Positions 8,319 through 17,900 of a stretch of DNA of 59,847 bases are shown here, piece after piece (position 1 is the stretch's first letter; every line of letters begins with the position of its first letter). The stretch covers positions 1 through 59,847 of the forward strand of contig JAJFFB010000116.1 of the NCBI GenBank assembly GCA_021776925.1, written 5' to 3'. Below the pieces are notes generated by a model, which was not told the origin of the DNA, did not search any database, and saw only the letters and a program-made list of their open reading frames with translations. Both the position numbers and the translations under genes were made by a program. Source of the DNA: Planctomycetota bacterium. Lineage in GTDB: Bacteria > Planctomycetota > UBA1135.

Positions 8319-9339
8319 CCCGGACCGAGCGGCCCTCGGCCGCAGACTGGTCGGCGGCGAAGAGTACCCGATGGGTTTCCAGCGCGGTGGCGAAATCGGT
8401 GCGCGCCATCGGCGTGCCTTCGAGGCATGCGCGAGTGAATTCCTGAAACTGCGGCTGATAGGGATGGTCGGCAACGTCGCCTGAATCGATCAGCGCGGTG
8501 TGCAGTTGCGACCACTTGTCCTTGACCAGGCCGTCAAACTTCTCCGAATAGAACTTGTCGTCGAGCAGGCTGCCCTGGCTGCCGCACAAGTGTAGGTGGA
8601 AGTAGTAGGGCTGCAGGCAATCAACAATTGACGCGACCTTGCCGACATGTCCGTTCTCAAAGCGCAGCAGCGTGGTCGACGTGGTGTCGTATTCATAGGG
8701 TGCGAAGGTCGGGGACTGGCTGCGGGTGGAATAACTGGTGACTTCGACCGCCGGAGAATCCATGAAGTAGAGCATCGCATCGAGGGCGTGGCAACCTGCG
8801 GTCAGCAGGCTGGAACCCCCGTGCTCCTTTTTCACGTTCCACGGGAACTGTCCGTACCAGGGCCCGATGCCGTGGTAGTAATCGACCTCTGCGTAGTGCA
8901 GATCGCCGAGCACACCTTGATCGATCATCGAACGGACCAAGCTGAAGTGCTTGGAAAAGCGGCATTCGAAGCACACCCCGCCCTGCACCTGATTCCGCTC
9001 AAGAGCCTCGGCAATGCGCAGGCAGTCGGCGAAATTCATCGCGATGGGCTTTTCGATCAGGACGTGTTTGCCGGCGTCGGCGGCGCGCACCGCGAGGTCG
9101 GCGTGCGAGGACGGCGGGGTGCAGATATCGATGGCGTCGATCTTGGGGTCGGCGAGCAGCGCGTCGAAATCTGTGTAGCAACGCAGCGGGATTCCGTGCT
9201 CGGCTTCAAGCTGCGCCGGGTCGTGGTCGCGCCGCGAACAGATGGCGCCGACCGAGGCGGCCTCGACCGCCTTGAACGCTTCGATGTGGGCGGCCGCTGC
9301 CCAGCCATATCCAACGATGCCAACGCGCACTTGTTTCAT
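8275..9339 (-). CDS. Gfo/Idh/MocA-family oxidoreductase
   Basis: 354 residues from ATG 9339, chosen because the Rossmann motif [13 protein letters not shown] begins immediately after it; in-frame sequence further upstream is not family-like. The N-terminal NAD(P)-binding domain ends with the family signature EKPIAM near residue 95, with the usual catalytic-region lysine. The C-terminal alpha/beta domain includes [11 protein letters not shown]. No signal peptide, so probably cytoplasmic. Substrate unknown; relatives oxidise or epimerise sugars and inositols. It is convergent with tryptophanase, and about 116 bases separate its start from the small membrane protein to the right. Confidence 0.88.
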   Translation of the reverse strand: MKQVRVGIVGYGWAAAAHIEAFKAVEAASVGAICSRRDHDPAQLEAEHGIPLRCYTDFDALLADPKIDAIDICTPPSSHADLAVRAADAGKHVLIEKPIAMNFADCLRIAEALERNQVQGGVCFECRFSKHFSLVRSMIDQGVLGDLHYAEVDYYHGIGPWYGQFPWNVKKEHGGSSLLTAGCHALDAMLYFMDSPAVEVTSYSTRSQSPTFAPYEYDTTSTTLLRFENGHVGKVASIVDCLQPYYFHLHLCGSQGSLLDDKFYSEKFDGLVKDKWSQLHTALIDSGDVADHPYQPQFQEFTRACLEGTPMARTDFATALETHRVLFAADQSAAEGRSVRVSEVDPSQVAQSHR

Positions 9340-9455
9340 GGTCCGGTTTCCCCTGCCGGAACTGCCCGGCGGCGCGTAGCTTATCAGCGGCGGCGAGGCC
9401 AGGTCCGGTGGGCGGACCAGCCTCGCCAAGCAATGGGGTGGATCAGGTGGCGGGT

Positions 9456-9722
9456 TCAGGAACCCGGGGTTTGTTCGTCGACCAGACTTGGGTCGGCGCT
9501 TCCAACTTCGGACAGAGAAGCTGGCTCAGGGATCAGGTCGTCGATTTCAGGGGTGAGTTGATTTTCCGGCAGGCTCGTTGAAGAAGCTGGGGTGACGGCA
9601 GCCACAGAGGAGCGGGCGTCACGATCAGGCTTCTTCGGGCCGGGGGCCAGCAGGAGCAGGATCAACAGGAAGAGGAGGATGGCCGGCCAGACCACACGGG
9701 CTGATTCACGAATGTCGTTCAT
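9456..9722 (-). CDS. Small single-pass membrane protein
   Basis: 88 residues from ATG 9722, which places the charged start just before one strongly hydrophobic helix (about 10-27, Leu/Ile-rich). A KKPDRD stop-transfer patch follows, then an acidic, Pro/Ser-rich tail that is probably disordered. No family recognised. It lies between the Gfo gene and the ECF sigma gene on the same strand, so it could be co-transcribed downstream of the sigma factor. Confidence 0.55.
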   Translation of the reverse strand: MNDIRESARVVWPAILLFLLILLLLAPGPKKPDRDARSSVAAVTPASSTSLPENQLTPEIDDLIPEPASLSEVGSADPSLVDEQTPGS

Positions 9723-9855
9723 GAGGGCCGAGACAGGATTCAGAGAGCGGTTGAAGGACACTCTGAAGACACGGTCAAAGTACATCCAAGTTCCAAAAAC
9801 CGGGAAAAATCCTGAGGATAGGCAAAAAAGCCAACCCTCCCTGAATTCAGCGGTC

Positions 9856-12800
9856 CTATTTGAGGCCTATCTCGACGGTCGAATCGGCGGAGATATGCCT
9901 TTCGACCGGAGTCAGGTTCTGGAATGAGAAACGCCACATTCCAGGGTCAAGATCGTTGGCCTGGAAGCGCCCATCAGCAGTGAGGGGCAAGCGTCGCAGC
10001 AGGCCCAGGCCAAGGTGCTCGGCCCGAACGAAACCTGGTAGCGCTGAGGTCATTTCAGAAACGGGGACCGACCCGGTGACGGAGCAGGCCTGCGCCGGAT
10101 GCAGATCGCCCAGATCCTGGGCCAATTGGCCATCGGTCGACAGCAGGGGAACGATCGGGTTGGCCACCCCGGTGTCGAGTGCGCGCAGGCGCCACTGGCC
10201 GGCGGGCACGAATAGGAAGTGGAAGGCGCCGCGCCCGTCGGTGCTGACGACGGCGCTTTGCTCGGGATCGATGGCGGCGCCGGCTTCGGCCGACAAGGGC
10301 TCAAGAATGACCTGGCTGGCGCTCAGCGGACTGCCTTCGAAGTTGAGCAGACGGCCCTTCAGGCCGGCACCGGCCAGGGCAACGTCGACCTTGGCAACGC
10401 CTGCGGGAAGTTGCACCGCCACCTTCTGCATCGGTTCTTCAGGATTGACCTGGACCATCAGGAAGTAGGAGCCGGCGCGCATCGGCGGCAAGGCGGCGAG
10501 GCCTTCGCGGTTGCTTGCCGGCACGCGCATCCGCGCCGGTGACTGTCCAGGGGCGACGTCTTCGCGCCAGGTCAGCGCCAGACGCGCGCCTTGCAGAGGT
10601 TGGCCGTTACGGCTGATTTCGAGTTCGGTCTGGGATACGGCGCCGAGTTGAACGATCTGGTCGCGTTGTTCCCCCGGAGCCAGGCTGAACAGGAAGGCAT
10701 CGGCCGGAACCGTCTTGGGCCGGCGGCCGCTCCATGGGAAGAGTGCATAGCGACCGGGGGTGATCTTTTGGATCTGCAAACGGCCCTGGTCGTCGGAGTT
10801 GTGCAAGGGACTGAAGACCTCAGGCAGATCCACATCGCGGTCGATGGGGAGCAAGGCCATTCGCAGGCCAGTCAGGGGCGCACCTTGGGCATCGCGCAAG
10901 TCGAAGGACAGCGATGCCGGCACGTCGATCTGGATTTCTCGGCTGACGGTACGCGCTTCCGCCAGGGTGACCTCGAAGTCTTGGGTGGCGACGTTGGGAC
11001 CGAGGAGGAAGACCTGCCAGCGACCGGGGAAGGCGGCGGTTGCGAAGACGCCATGCCCGTCCATACGACGGGTCACCGGCGGGAAAGAAGTGCGCAGGGT
11101 TGGGCCGCCGTCGGCGGCAGGATCTTCCAGGGCGACCATGCGCACCATCACACCGGGGACCGGCTTGCCGGCGGCGTCGTGCACCCTGAGTTCCAGGCGC
11201 GCACCGGCGGATAGCGTGCGTTCCTGGTGTGCGCCGGTGTGGGTGAGATCGAAGGATGGAATGTGCAGGGTGCCCTGCTCGTGCATGACGTAGACTTCGT
11301 AACTGCCCTTGCACAAGCGGTCGAATACGGCGCGACCGTCGGGCCCGGTGACCAAGCGGCGGCGCTCGGCACTGCCGGCTGGAGCGTGGTGTACCAAGTG
11401 GACCTGCGCTCCGGTGACGGGTCGCGAACTCGCGTCGGTCAGCAGCAAGGTCCAGTCGAGGCTGCGCTGCAGGCGTACCTCGAAGGGCAGCGAAGGGTCG
11501 ATTGCGGTCAGCGTCTGGCTTTGGAAGCCGGTCGCCGTGACCACCAGGCTGGAAGTTCCTTCTTCACTGATGCCTTGCAGATGCACCTCGCCGTTCTGGT
11601 CGCTGAAGCTGACCGGCTGCTGGCCGGGGGGGCGATTGGCGTAGGAACTGCGCACCAGATCGGCCGGCGGCACCGACCAGACGCGGGCTCCGGGCAAGGC
11701 CTGGCCTTCTTCCGACAAGATGTGCCCGGACAATTGCACGCCGGGATCCAACTCCAGGCGCAGGTCGGTGGAGCGGCCGGTGACCACGGCGACTTCCGGT
11801 TCTTGCTCAGGCAAGAATTGCGGGTGGAGGACCAGCAGCCGATAGTCGCCTGCCGGAATGCCGAAGAACTCGAAGGAGCCGTCTGCTGCGGTGAAGGTGC
11901 GGTGGAAGCTGTTCTGCAGGTGGAAACTGGTTCCGCCGGCGGATTCGAGCATCACGCGGGCATCGGCCACCGGCAGTCCGCCGAGGTCGTTGACCCGGCC
12001 TTCGATGCATCCAGAGGCGTCGAGCGTCAGAGCGTCGGAGTCAAGGCGTTCGCCGGCGGCCGGAGTGGTCAGCCGTTGCATCGCCATCGCACCCATCCGC
12101 GCGCCGGCCAGGATCATCACCGGGGTTTCTGGCATCAGCGGTACCAAGGCGATGCCTTCGGCGTCGGTTAGCATGACCGCCAAGGGGTGGTTGGCCTCGC
12201 GCTCGTTAAGGAACAGGCGCGGCAGGGCGGCGGCGGTTTGCGCCGGCCACGCCACCACTTGTGCGTTGGCGATCGGCAGGCCGGCCTGGTCGATGGTGCG
12301 CACGACGACCGTGGTCTGATGCTCGTTGCCATCGGTCGGAGCCACCGGCTGGCGACCACTGGAATCATTGGGGCGTGCGGGTTCCTGCACGTGTGTGCCC
12401 GAATCGGCGCCGCCCACGGCAAGCTGGTCGTTGCGCGAGCCCGTTGCACTATTCGAATCAGGCCAGAACAGGATCGCCGCCACCATCATCAGCAGCGCGG
12501 CGGTCATGGCCTGCCAGCTGAGGAGCCAGCCGAGTCCGATGCCGGTGGCGGTCGCGGTGCTCACCGCTCCGCCCGGTCCGGCGACCGGAACCATCAGGAT
12601 CAGGCACGGCACCATCGCCTGGTCGCCGTATTTGCGCCGCAGAAGTTCGCCCAGCTTGGCGGTGGCGCGCGACAGCTTGGAGCGTATCGCGTTGGAGGTG
12701 GTGTTCTGGGCCTCGGCGATCTCGGCGGGGGATTGCCCGCTGAAGAAACGCAGTAGGATCAGATAACGATAATCCTCGTCGAGTTCATTTACCGCGTCTT

Positions 12801-13119
12801 GCAACAGACGGCTGGCCTCGGCGACGGCGAACAGCTGGTCGGGAGTCGGCGCTTCATCCGGACGCGCGACCTTGTCGTGGCGCTTCTTGCGCCGCTGATC
12901 GCTGCGATAGTTGGCGCGGCTCAGATTGCGCGCGATGGTGGCCAACCAGCCACGCACGTTGGTGCCGTGACGCGGTGGCGCTTCGAGTGCGCGCAGGATC
13001 GTGTCTTGGGCCAGATCGTCGGCGTGCACATCTCCCACCAGGGTCCTGGCGAGGTTGCGTACCCAGCCGATCTGGGACAGCAGAGCGTCGACATCCGGCG
13101 GTGGAGGGGGAGGAGCCAT
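9856..13119 (-). CDS. ECF sigma factor fused to membrane anchor and extracytoplasmic carboxypeptidase-regulatory-like domains
   Basis: 1087 residues. Residues about 13-80 are sigma-70 region 2 (LAQDTILRALEAP, the WLATIARNLSRAN motif). Residues about 105-160 are region 4 with a helix-turn-helix (SPAEIAEAQNTTSNAIRSKL). A weak hydrophobic stretch (168-182) is followed by a clear membrane helix (about 193-219). The remaining roughly 860 residues are beta-rich repeats of the carboxypeptidase-regulatory/CNA-B type (ANAQVVAWP, GRVNDLGGLPVADARV, GHILSEEGQALPGARV), predicted to lie outside the cytoplasm. An N-in topology would place the sigma domains in the cytoplasm. No separate anti-sigma factor gene is next to it, so the C-terminal half may itself control release or activity. 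Planctomycetes are known to encode ECF factors with long C-terminal extensions. Confidence 0.85.
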   Translation of the reverse strand: MAPPPPPPDVDALLSQIGWVRNLARTLVGDVHADDLAQDTILRALEAPPRHGTNVRGWLATIARNLSRANYRSDQRRKKRHDKVARPDEAPTPDQLFAVAEASRLLQDAVNELDEDYRYLILLRFFSGQSPAEIAEAQNTTSNAIRSKLSRATAKLGELLRRKYGDQAMVPCLILMVPVAGPGGAVSTATATGIGLGWLLSWQAMTAALLMMVAAILFWPDSNSATGSRNDQLAVGGADSGTHVQEPARPNDSSGRQPVAPTDGNEHQTTVVVRTIDQAGLPIANAQVVAWPAQTAAALPRLFLNEREANHPLAVMLTDAEGIALVPLMPETPVMILAGARMGAMAMQRLTTPAAGERLDSDALTLDASGCIEGRVNDLGGLPVADARVMLESAGGTSFHLQNSFHRTFTAADGSFEFFGIPAGDYRLLVLHPQFLPEQEPEVAVVTGRSTDLRLELDPGVQLSGHILSEEGQALPGARVWSVPPADLVRSSYANRPPGQQPVSFSDQNGEVHLQGISEEGTSSLVVTATGFQSQTLTAIDPSLPFEVRLQRSLDWTLLLTDASSRPVTGAQVHLVHHAPAGSAERRRLVTGPDGRAVFDRLCKGSYEVYVMHEQGTLHIPSFDLTHTGAHQERTLSAGARLELRVHDAAGKPVPGVMVRMVALEDPAADGGPTLRTSFPPVTRRMDGHGVFATAAFPGRWQVFLLGPNVATQDFEVTLAEARTVSREIQIDVPASLSFDLRDAQGAPLTGLRMALLPIDRDVDLPEVFSPLHNSDDQGRLQIQKITPGRYALFPWSGRRPKTVPADAFLFSLAPGEQRDQIVQLGAVSQTELEISRNGQPLQGARLALTWREDVAPGQSPARMRVPASNREGLAALPPMRAGSYFLMVQVNPEEPMQKVAVQLPAGVAKVDVALAGAGLKGRLLNFEGSPLSASQVILEPLSAEAGAAIDPEQSAVVSTDGRGAFHFLFVPAGQWRLRALDTGVANPIVPLLSTDGQLAQDLGDLHPAQACSVTGSVPVSEMTSALPGFVRAEHLGLGLLRRLPLTADGRFQANDLDPGMWRFSFQNLTPVERHISADSTVEIGLK

Positions 13120-13235
13120 CTATCCACCCCCATAATGCCGCCAGAAGGCGGTTGTTTCGGCAGAATTTGTTGTTCTCCCAAGGAATTCCAGTCATACTTA
13201 ATGTGGTTCGTTAACTTTTCCGTGCTCCTCCAACC

Positions 13236-13637
13236 GTGAAGCAAATCCTGGCCGTTCTCATGGCATGCGTGGCCGCAGTGGCCTCGTCTTGGGGGGGGGT
13301 AGTATCCACTGATTCGCCTTGGTTCGCACAAGGGCCGCGTGGCCCCGATCTGCTGTGCGTATTTCCCCTCGGAAACTGCTGCCCGGAGCAGGAATTGATC
13401 GCCACGATCAGCCAATCTGGCGGTGTGGTTTCGATCTCGGTTGAATTGTGCGGAGACGAATACCAGCGGTCGATCTCCGCCAGCAGTTCGGACCCGGTCG
13501 GCGGTTCCCTGACTTGCTGCACCAACGGCAAAAAGGTGACCATCTCCGGCACTCCGATGCCCCACGGCGACGGCTCCCCGCGAACCTGGGGAGAAGTCCA
13601 TTCCTGCGTGGACATCGCCATCCTTTGCCAAGGGTGA
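13236..13637 (+). CDS. Small exported cysteine-rich protein
   Basis: 133 residues from a GTG at 13236. A signal peptide (about 1-20) precedes a mature part with eight cysteines, including two CC pairs, an even number that suggests disulfides after export. No family recognised. Its TGA stop overlaps the GTG start of the next gene in a GTGA tetranucleotide, so the two are translationally coupled. It is divergent from the ECF sigma gene across 116 bases, where both promoters would lie; a CCGCC-AGAA-GGCGG hairpin sits in that gap at about 13140-13153. Confidence 0.6.
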   Translation: MKQILAVLMACVAAVASSWGGVVSTDSPWFAQGPRGPDLLCVFPLGNCCPEQELIATISQSGGVVSISVELCGDEYQRSISASSSDPVGGSLTCCTNGKKVTISGTPMPHGDGSPRTWGEVHSCVDIAILCQG

Positions 13638-14104
13638 TTGCCCGCTCCTTCCTGATCGCCGGGCTCGCGGCTGCGGCGGGTTGGGCTGGACATGCGTTGG
13701 TGCAAGGCAACGGCAAGGCGGGTCTCGAAGGCGCCGAAGAAGGCCTTGGCGAGATCGGGAGAGGCGGCCAGGTCGATGGCGCCGGCCACGCAGGGGTCAC
13801 GCCGATGATGGAACTGATCCGCGCCAAGCAGGATCTCGATCTGGATCTTGCCCACGGCGACCGCATCACCGTGATGCTGCTCAGTGGTCCGCCGGGTGAA
13901 GTGATCCTGTTGTTCGAGCGCGTTCACATCCTGGACGGCCTGCCGGCGTGGCGGCGCAAGGTCTCCAATCTGGCTTTGGACTCCGAAGAAGCGGTCGAAT
14001 TGGAACTCGACGATGGTCGCCCAGTGGTGATTTCGCCGCAAGGCAAGTGGGGCGAGATCACCCGTGCCAGCGGCCGGCGCTTCGAAATCCAGGTCGTCGA
14101 GTGA
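13634..14104 (+). CDS. Small membrane-anchored or exported protein, unknown function
   Basis: 156 residues. The start is set by the GTGA overlap with the previous stop and by the hydrophobic N-terminus directly after it (SFLIAGLAAAAGWAG), a signal peptide or anchor. A Gly/Glu-rich linker is followed by a beta-rich domain (about 65-155: ITVMLLSGPPGEVILLFERVHI, written here in two strands). No family recognised. Coupling with the cysteine-rich protein upstream suggests that the two act together in the envelope. Confidence 0.55.
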   Translation: MIARSFLIAGLAAAAGWAGHALVQGNGKAGLEGAEEGLGEIGRGGQVDGAGHAGVTPMMELIRAKQDLDLDLAHGDRITVMLLSGPPGEVILLFERVHILDGLPAWRRKVSNLALDSEEAVELELDDGRPVVISPQGKWGEITRASGRRFEIQVVE

Positions 14105-14110
14105 GGTTCG

Positions 14111-14935
14111 TTATTGCCACAACAATGTGGCAGTCAGCCCACAGTGGTCGCTGGCCACCGGGTCGTTGATGACCACGACCTGCTGCACCAGCCAGCGCGT
14201 GGCGCGGGGCAGCAGAATCCAATCGATCTTGCGTTCCGGCTCACCGGAAGGAAAGGTCGGCTGGTCACCGCTGTCGGCGGCAAACCAATCGCGTTCGAGC
14301 AGCTCGATGGTTTTGCTCCCAGGCAGGGAGTTGAGGTCGCCCGCGAGAATGATCGGCGGCAGTTTGGGGTCGTCAGGGCGCAGCACGCGCACCAGTTCCT
14401 GCGCCTGGCGCACCCGATCCACCGGGTCAGAGGTGTGATCGAGATGTGTCGAGGCGAAGCGCAGGCGGCGCCCGCCGGCGTCGACGGTGACCACTGCAGC
14501 GGTGCGTAATTCGTGATCGGGCAGGGCCGGGAGGGGAAAGGACTCGACTTTTTCCACTGGCAGGCGTGACAGTACCGCGTCGCCATAGGCGCCGCCGGCA
14601 AAGGGGATCGCCTGGCTGAAGGCCACCCGCATGCCGGTCATCCGCGACAGTTCCTCGGCCTGGTCGGTGCCACTGGCGCGTGAGGTGCCGACGTCGACCT
14701 CCTGCAGGGCCACCAGGTCGGGTTCCTGCTCGAGAATGAGCGCGGCGATGCGTTCGAGGTCAAAGACCCCGTCGGTGCCCTCGCCGTGGTGGATGTTGTA
14801 GCTCATCAGCACCAGAGCAGTGCCGGGGAGCGGTTCGTCCGGCATACGGCAGCCGGTCGCCAGCAGCAGGATCAGCGCCCAGCGGCCCACAACGCGCCCA
14901 GCACCAGATGAGTTCGGTAGTCGGGATTGGTCCAT
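14111..14935 (-). CDS. Endonuclease/exonuclease/phosphatase-family lipoprotein
   Basis: 274 residues. A lipoprotein signal ends in lipobox ATGC (Cys29). The catalytic fold follows: MSYNIHHG at the N-terminal strand, LVALQEVD with the metal-binding Glu, GDLNS in the middle and SDHCGLTATL at the C-terminus, the canonical Asn/Glu/Asp/His set of EEP enzymes. Substrate could be nucleic acid, a phosphoester or a lipid head group, outside the cytoplasm. The start overlaps the end of the upstream PVC dehydrogenase fusion by 64 bases. A GTG at 14890 would shorten the overlap but leave an unusually short signal, so ATG 14935 is kept. Confidence 0.85.
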   Translation of the reverse strand: MDQSRLPNSSGAGRVVGRWALILLLATGCRMPDEPLPGTALVLMSYNIHHGEGTDGVFDLERIAALILEQEPDLVALQEVDVGTSRASGTDQAEELSRMTGMRVAFSQAIPFAGGAYGDAVLSRLPVEKVESFPLPALPDHELRTAAVVTVDAGGRRLRFASTHLDHTSDPVDRVRQAQELVRVLRPDDPKLPPIILAGDLNSLPGSKTIELLERDWFAADSGDQPTFPSGEPERKIDWILLPRATRWLVQQVVVINDPVASDHCGLTATLLWQ

Positions 14936-17900
14936 ACGTCGGCGCGGTGGCCGAGCGAAGTATAGAACACCCTGCCCAGCCCCTGGCGTTTGCTCCAGGC
15001 GATGGCGAAATCGTCATCGGTGCGGTGGATGCCGTTCTTGCTCATGTCGGTGTTGGCGGTGTCCAATTTCAGCAGCACGTGCTGGAGCGTGCGCGCATAC
15101 GGCTCCTTCAACTGGTAGATCTCGTCGGTGATGCGGAAACGCTCCGGCCAGTGGCGGGTGGCGCTGTGCTGCTGGTCCTCAACCAAAACGCCGACGTTGG
15201 AGTCGGCGGTCCAGGGGTGGCCGTCGAAGTACCCGCCGATCATCTTGCCGTACCACGGCCACTGATAGAAGGTGTCGGTGGCGCAATGCGCACCGACGAA
15301 GCCGCCGCCCTGTTCAACGAATTGCTGCAGAGCGGTGCGACTGGACTCGGCCATCGGCAATTCGCCGGTGGTGTAGAAGAACACCGCGTCGACCTGTTTC
15401 AGCTTTTCGGCGGTGAACCAGTTGGGGTCACGCACGGTTTCGACTTCGAAGCGCGCATCGTCAGCGGCCCAGGCGCTCCAACTGCGTTCGACCAGGGAGG
15501 GGCCGCCGCCTTCCGCGGCGCGCGCCACCGCGTGTTCGTAGCCGGCGCTGTGCACCAGTACCACAAGTTTGGCCGGGCGCCGCAGGCTGTCCAGATAAGC
15601 GATGAGGTCGCGGATCTCACGCCCGGACAGCAGCATGCCGAGCGCCGGGGTCATGGCCGAGGTCGGCAGCATCTTGCCGTCGCCGTCATAGACCTCGAAG
15701 CCAGAGGCGATGTCGGCGGTGGGGTCGAGGATCGAGCGCAACAGGTAGGCGCGCCCCCCCTTGAGACCGGCGCCGGAAAGTTCAGGACCGACCTCGGGCG
15801 GGGCGCCGCCGGAGCTATGACCTTGTACGAAGTGGCAGCGCTGGCACGAGGCGACCGGGTTGTCGAAGAAGATCTTGCGTCCACGCGCGGCGTCGCCGCC
15901 GTGCATGCTGAGGCGGTAATGGCCGAGGTCGTCGCCGACGTCGAGTTGCGCCTGGAAGCGTGCCACCGCGGCACGCACGCCCTGGTGCTGGGTGCGCGAC
16001 TGCGCGGCTTCCCATAACTCCAATGAGATTTCGTCGGCGACCTCGCCGGCGGTGAGGCGGTCCATCCATTGCGCCAGCACGCCATCGGCTTCCGGGTCAT
16101 CGAGGAGCGCGAGCGCTTCGAAACAGCGCGCCTGGTCCGATGGGCTGGCGTTGGGCAGTAGATCGCGCAGCACCGGCAGCGCCTGTTGCGAGCCAGAGGT
16201 GGCGAGCAGGGCGATGGCTTGCCCGCGCACCTCGGGGTTCTCGGCGCGGGCGCATTGAGCCAGTGCGGCGGCGAAGGCGGGTGCATCGAGGGCGGCCAGG
16301 GTCTTCAGCGCCTGGCTGCGTTGCGCGGGGGGGGCTTGTTCGTTACCGGCGAGCGTCGCCAGGGCATCGCCCGCCTGCTGCACGCGCAGACCTTGCAAGG
16401 CCCGCATCATGCGCAGGCGGATTTCGTTTTCTTTCAGCGCGAGCAGATGCGGGTAGACCTCGGCGAGGCGTTTGCGCAGGGCGCCGGTGTCGCGCACTGC
16501 GTAACGGCGTGACTGGTTGCGCAGACGGTCGAACTCGGCCGGTTGCGGCCAGTCGGCGAGGACCTGCGCGGCCTCCTGGCGCAAGTTCTTGGCATAGCGC
16601 GTATCCGCGACCAGCGCCGCGACCGCGTTCCAGTCGGCGAGGCCGCCGCGTCGGTTGGCGGCGTGCAGGGCGCGGCGGACCAAGGGTGCAGGAAGGATTT
16701 CTGAGCCGGCTCGGGCACCGCCGCGCGGCAGGATTGCACTGGCAATAACGCATCTCGGCAGCAGGTCGGCCAGGGCCGGCAAGGCGGCGTCGATCGGCTT
16801 GTCGTATATGGCGATCGCGGCCTCGGTGGCGAGGAAAGGATCGGGATCGGCGAGGAAGTCCGCCACCGCCGGGTCACCCATGGTGCGCAGAGCGAGCAGG
16901 GCACCGAGGCGCAAGCTGGCTGAGTTCTGTGCCACCACCGCGTTTGCTTTGGCGCGCAATGCAGAGCGGTCGCCGATGCGGCCGAGCGCGAAGCTGGCGG
17001 CGTGGCGCAGGAAACGGTCCTGGTCGGCGTTGGTGCGCAGCAGCTCCAACAAGGGAGCGGTGGCGCGGGGGTTGCCGAGCTTGCCCAGGGATTGAGCCGC
17101 GAAGTAACGCACGCGCGCGTTGTCGTCGCCAAGTGCTGCGATCAAGGCGTCGACCGCGGGGAAGCGGCATTCGCCGATACCTTTGGCGGCCTGCGCGCGC
17201 ACCTCGGCGTCGGCGTCGTCGAGCAGTTCCGCCAGTTTTCCTCCGGCACCCAGCGCGGCCAGTGCCCAACACGCGTGGATGCGCGGCAGCGTGGCGGCGT
17301 TGCTGGTGGCGAGTTCGGCCAGTCCCGCCAGCGCGCTTTCGCCGCGCGCCATCAAGACATACTGCGCTTCCAGGCGGACGCGACGGTCGGCGTGGGCGAG
17401 CAGTTCAATCAGAGCATCGTTGCTGCGCTGTTCGAAACCCTTCCCGAGCAGGCGTGCGGTCTGACGCGTGAGTTCGGTGTCGCCGGTTTCGCTGTGCACC
17501 GCGCGGTACAGACGCCCCTTGCCGGCGCCGACCCAGCCCGCGACCCAGTCGCTGGCCATCATGCTGCCGTCGGGAGCAAAGTCGAAGTCGGTGACCAGGA
17601 TGCCCTGCCAGAACTTTTCGTGCTCGTTCAGCGCATAGCCGGCGCCATCTGGATTGAAGTTGAAGCGGTGCACCGAGCTGCTTCCAGGACCGCCGGTGAA
17701 GTCACACAGGAAGAGCGAGCCGCGATAACTCTCGGGCAGACCCACGCCCGGGTAGTGAGCCAGACCCGACGGCCCCGAGGTCATGTTGACGATCGGCGGA
17801 TTGAGGAAAGCCGGCTGCCCGTCGAAACGCGGCTTCCACCAGCTTTCGGACATCCATGGGCCGCGGTCGGGCAGATATTGGAAGTTCATGCTCCAGCCGC

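Noticed and set aside
9860-13239. Plus-strand open frames opposite the ECF sigma fusion
   Set aside because: They are antisense to continuous, domain-rich coding sequence and show arginine- and proline-rich shadow composition.
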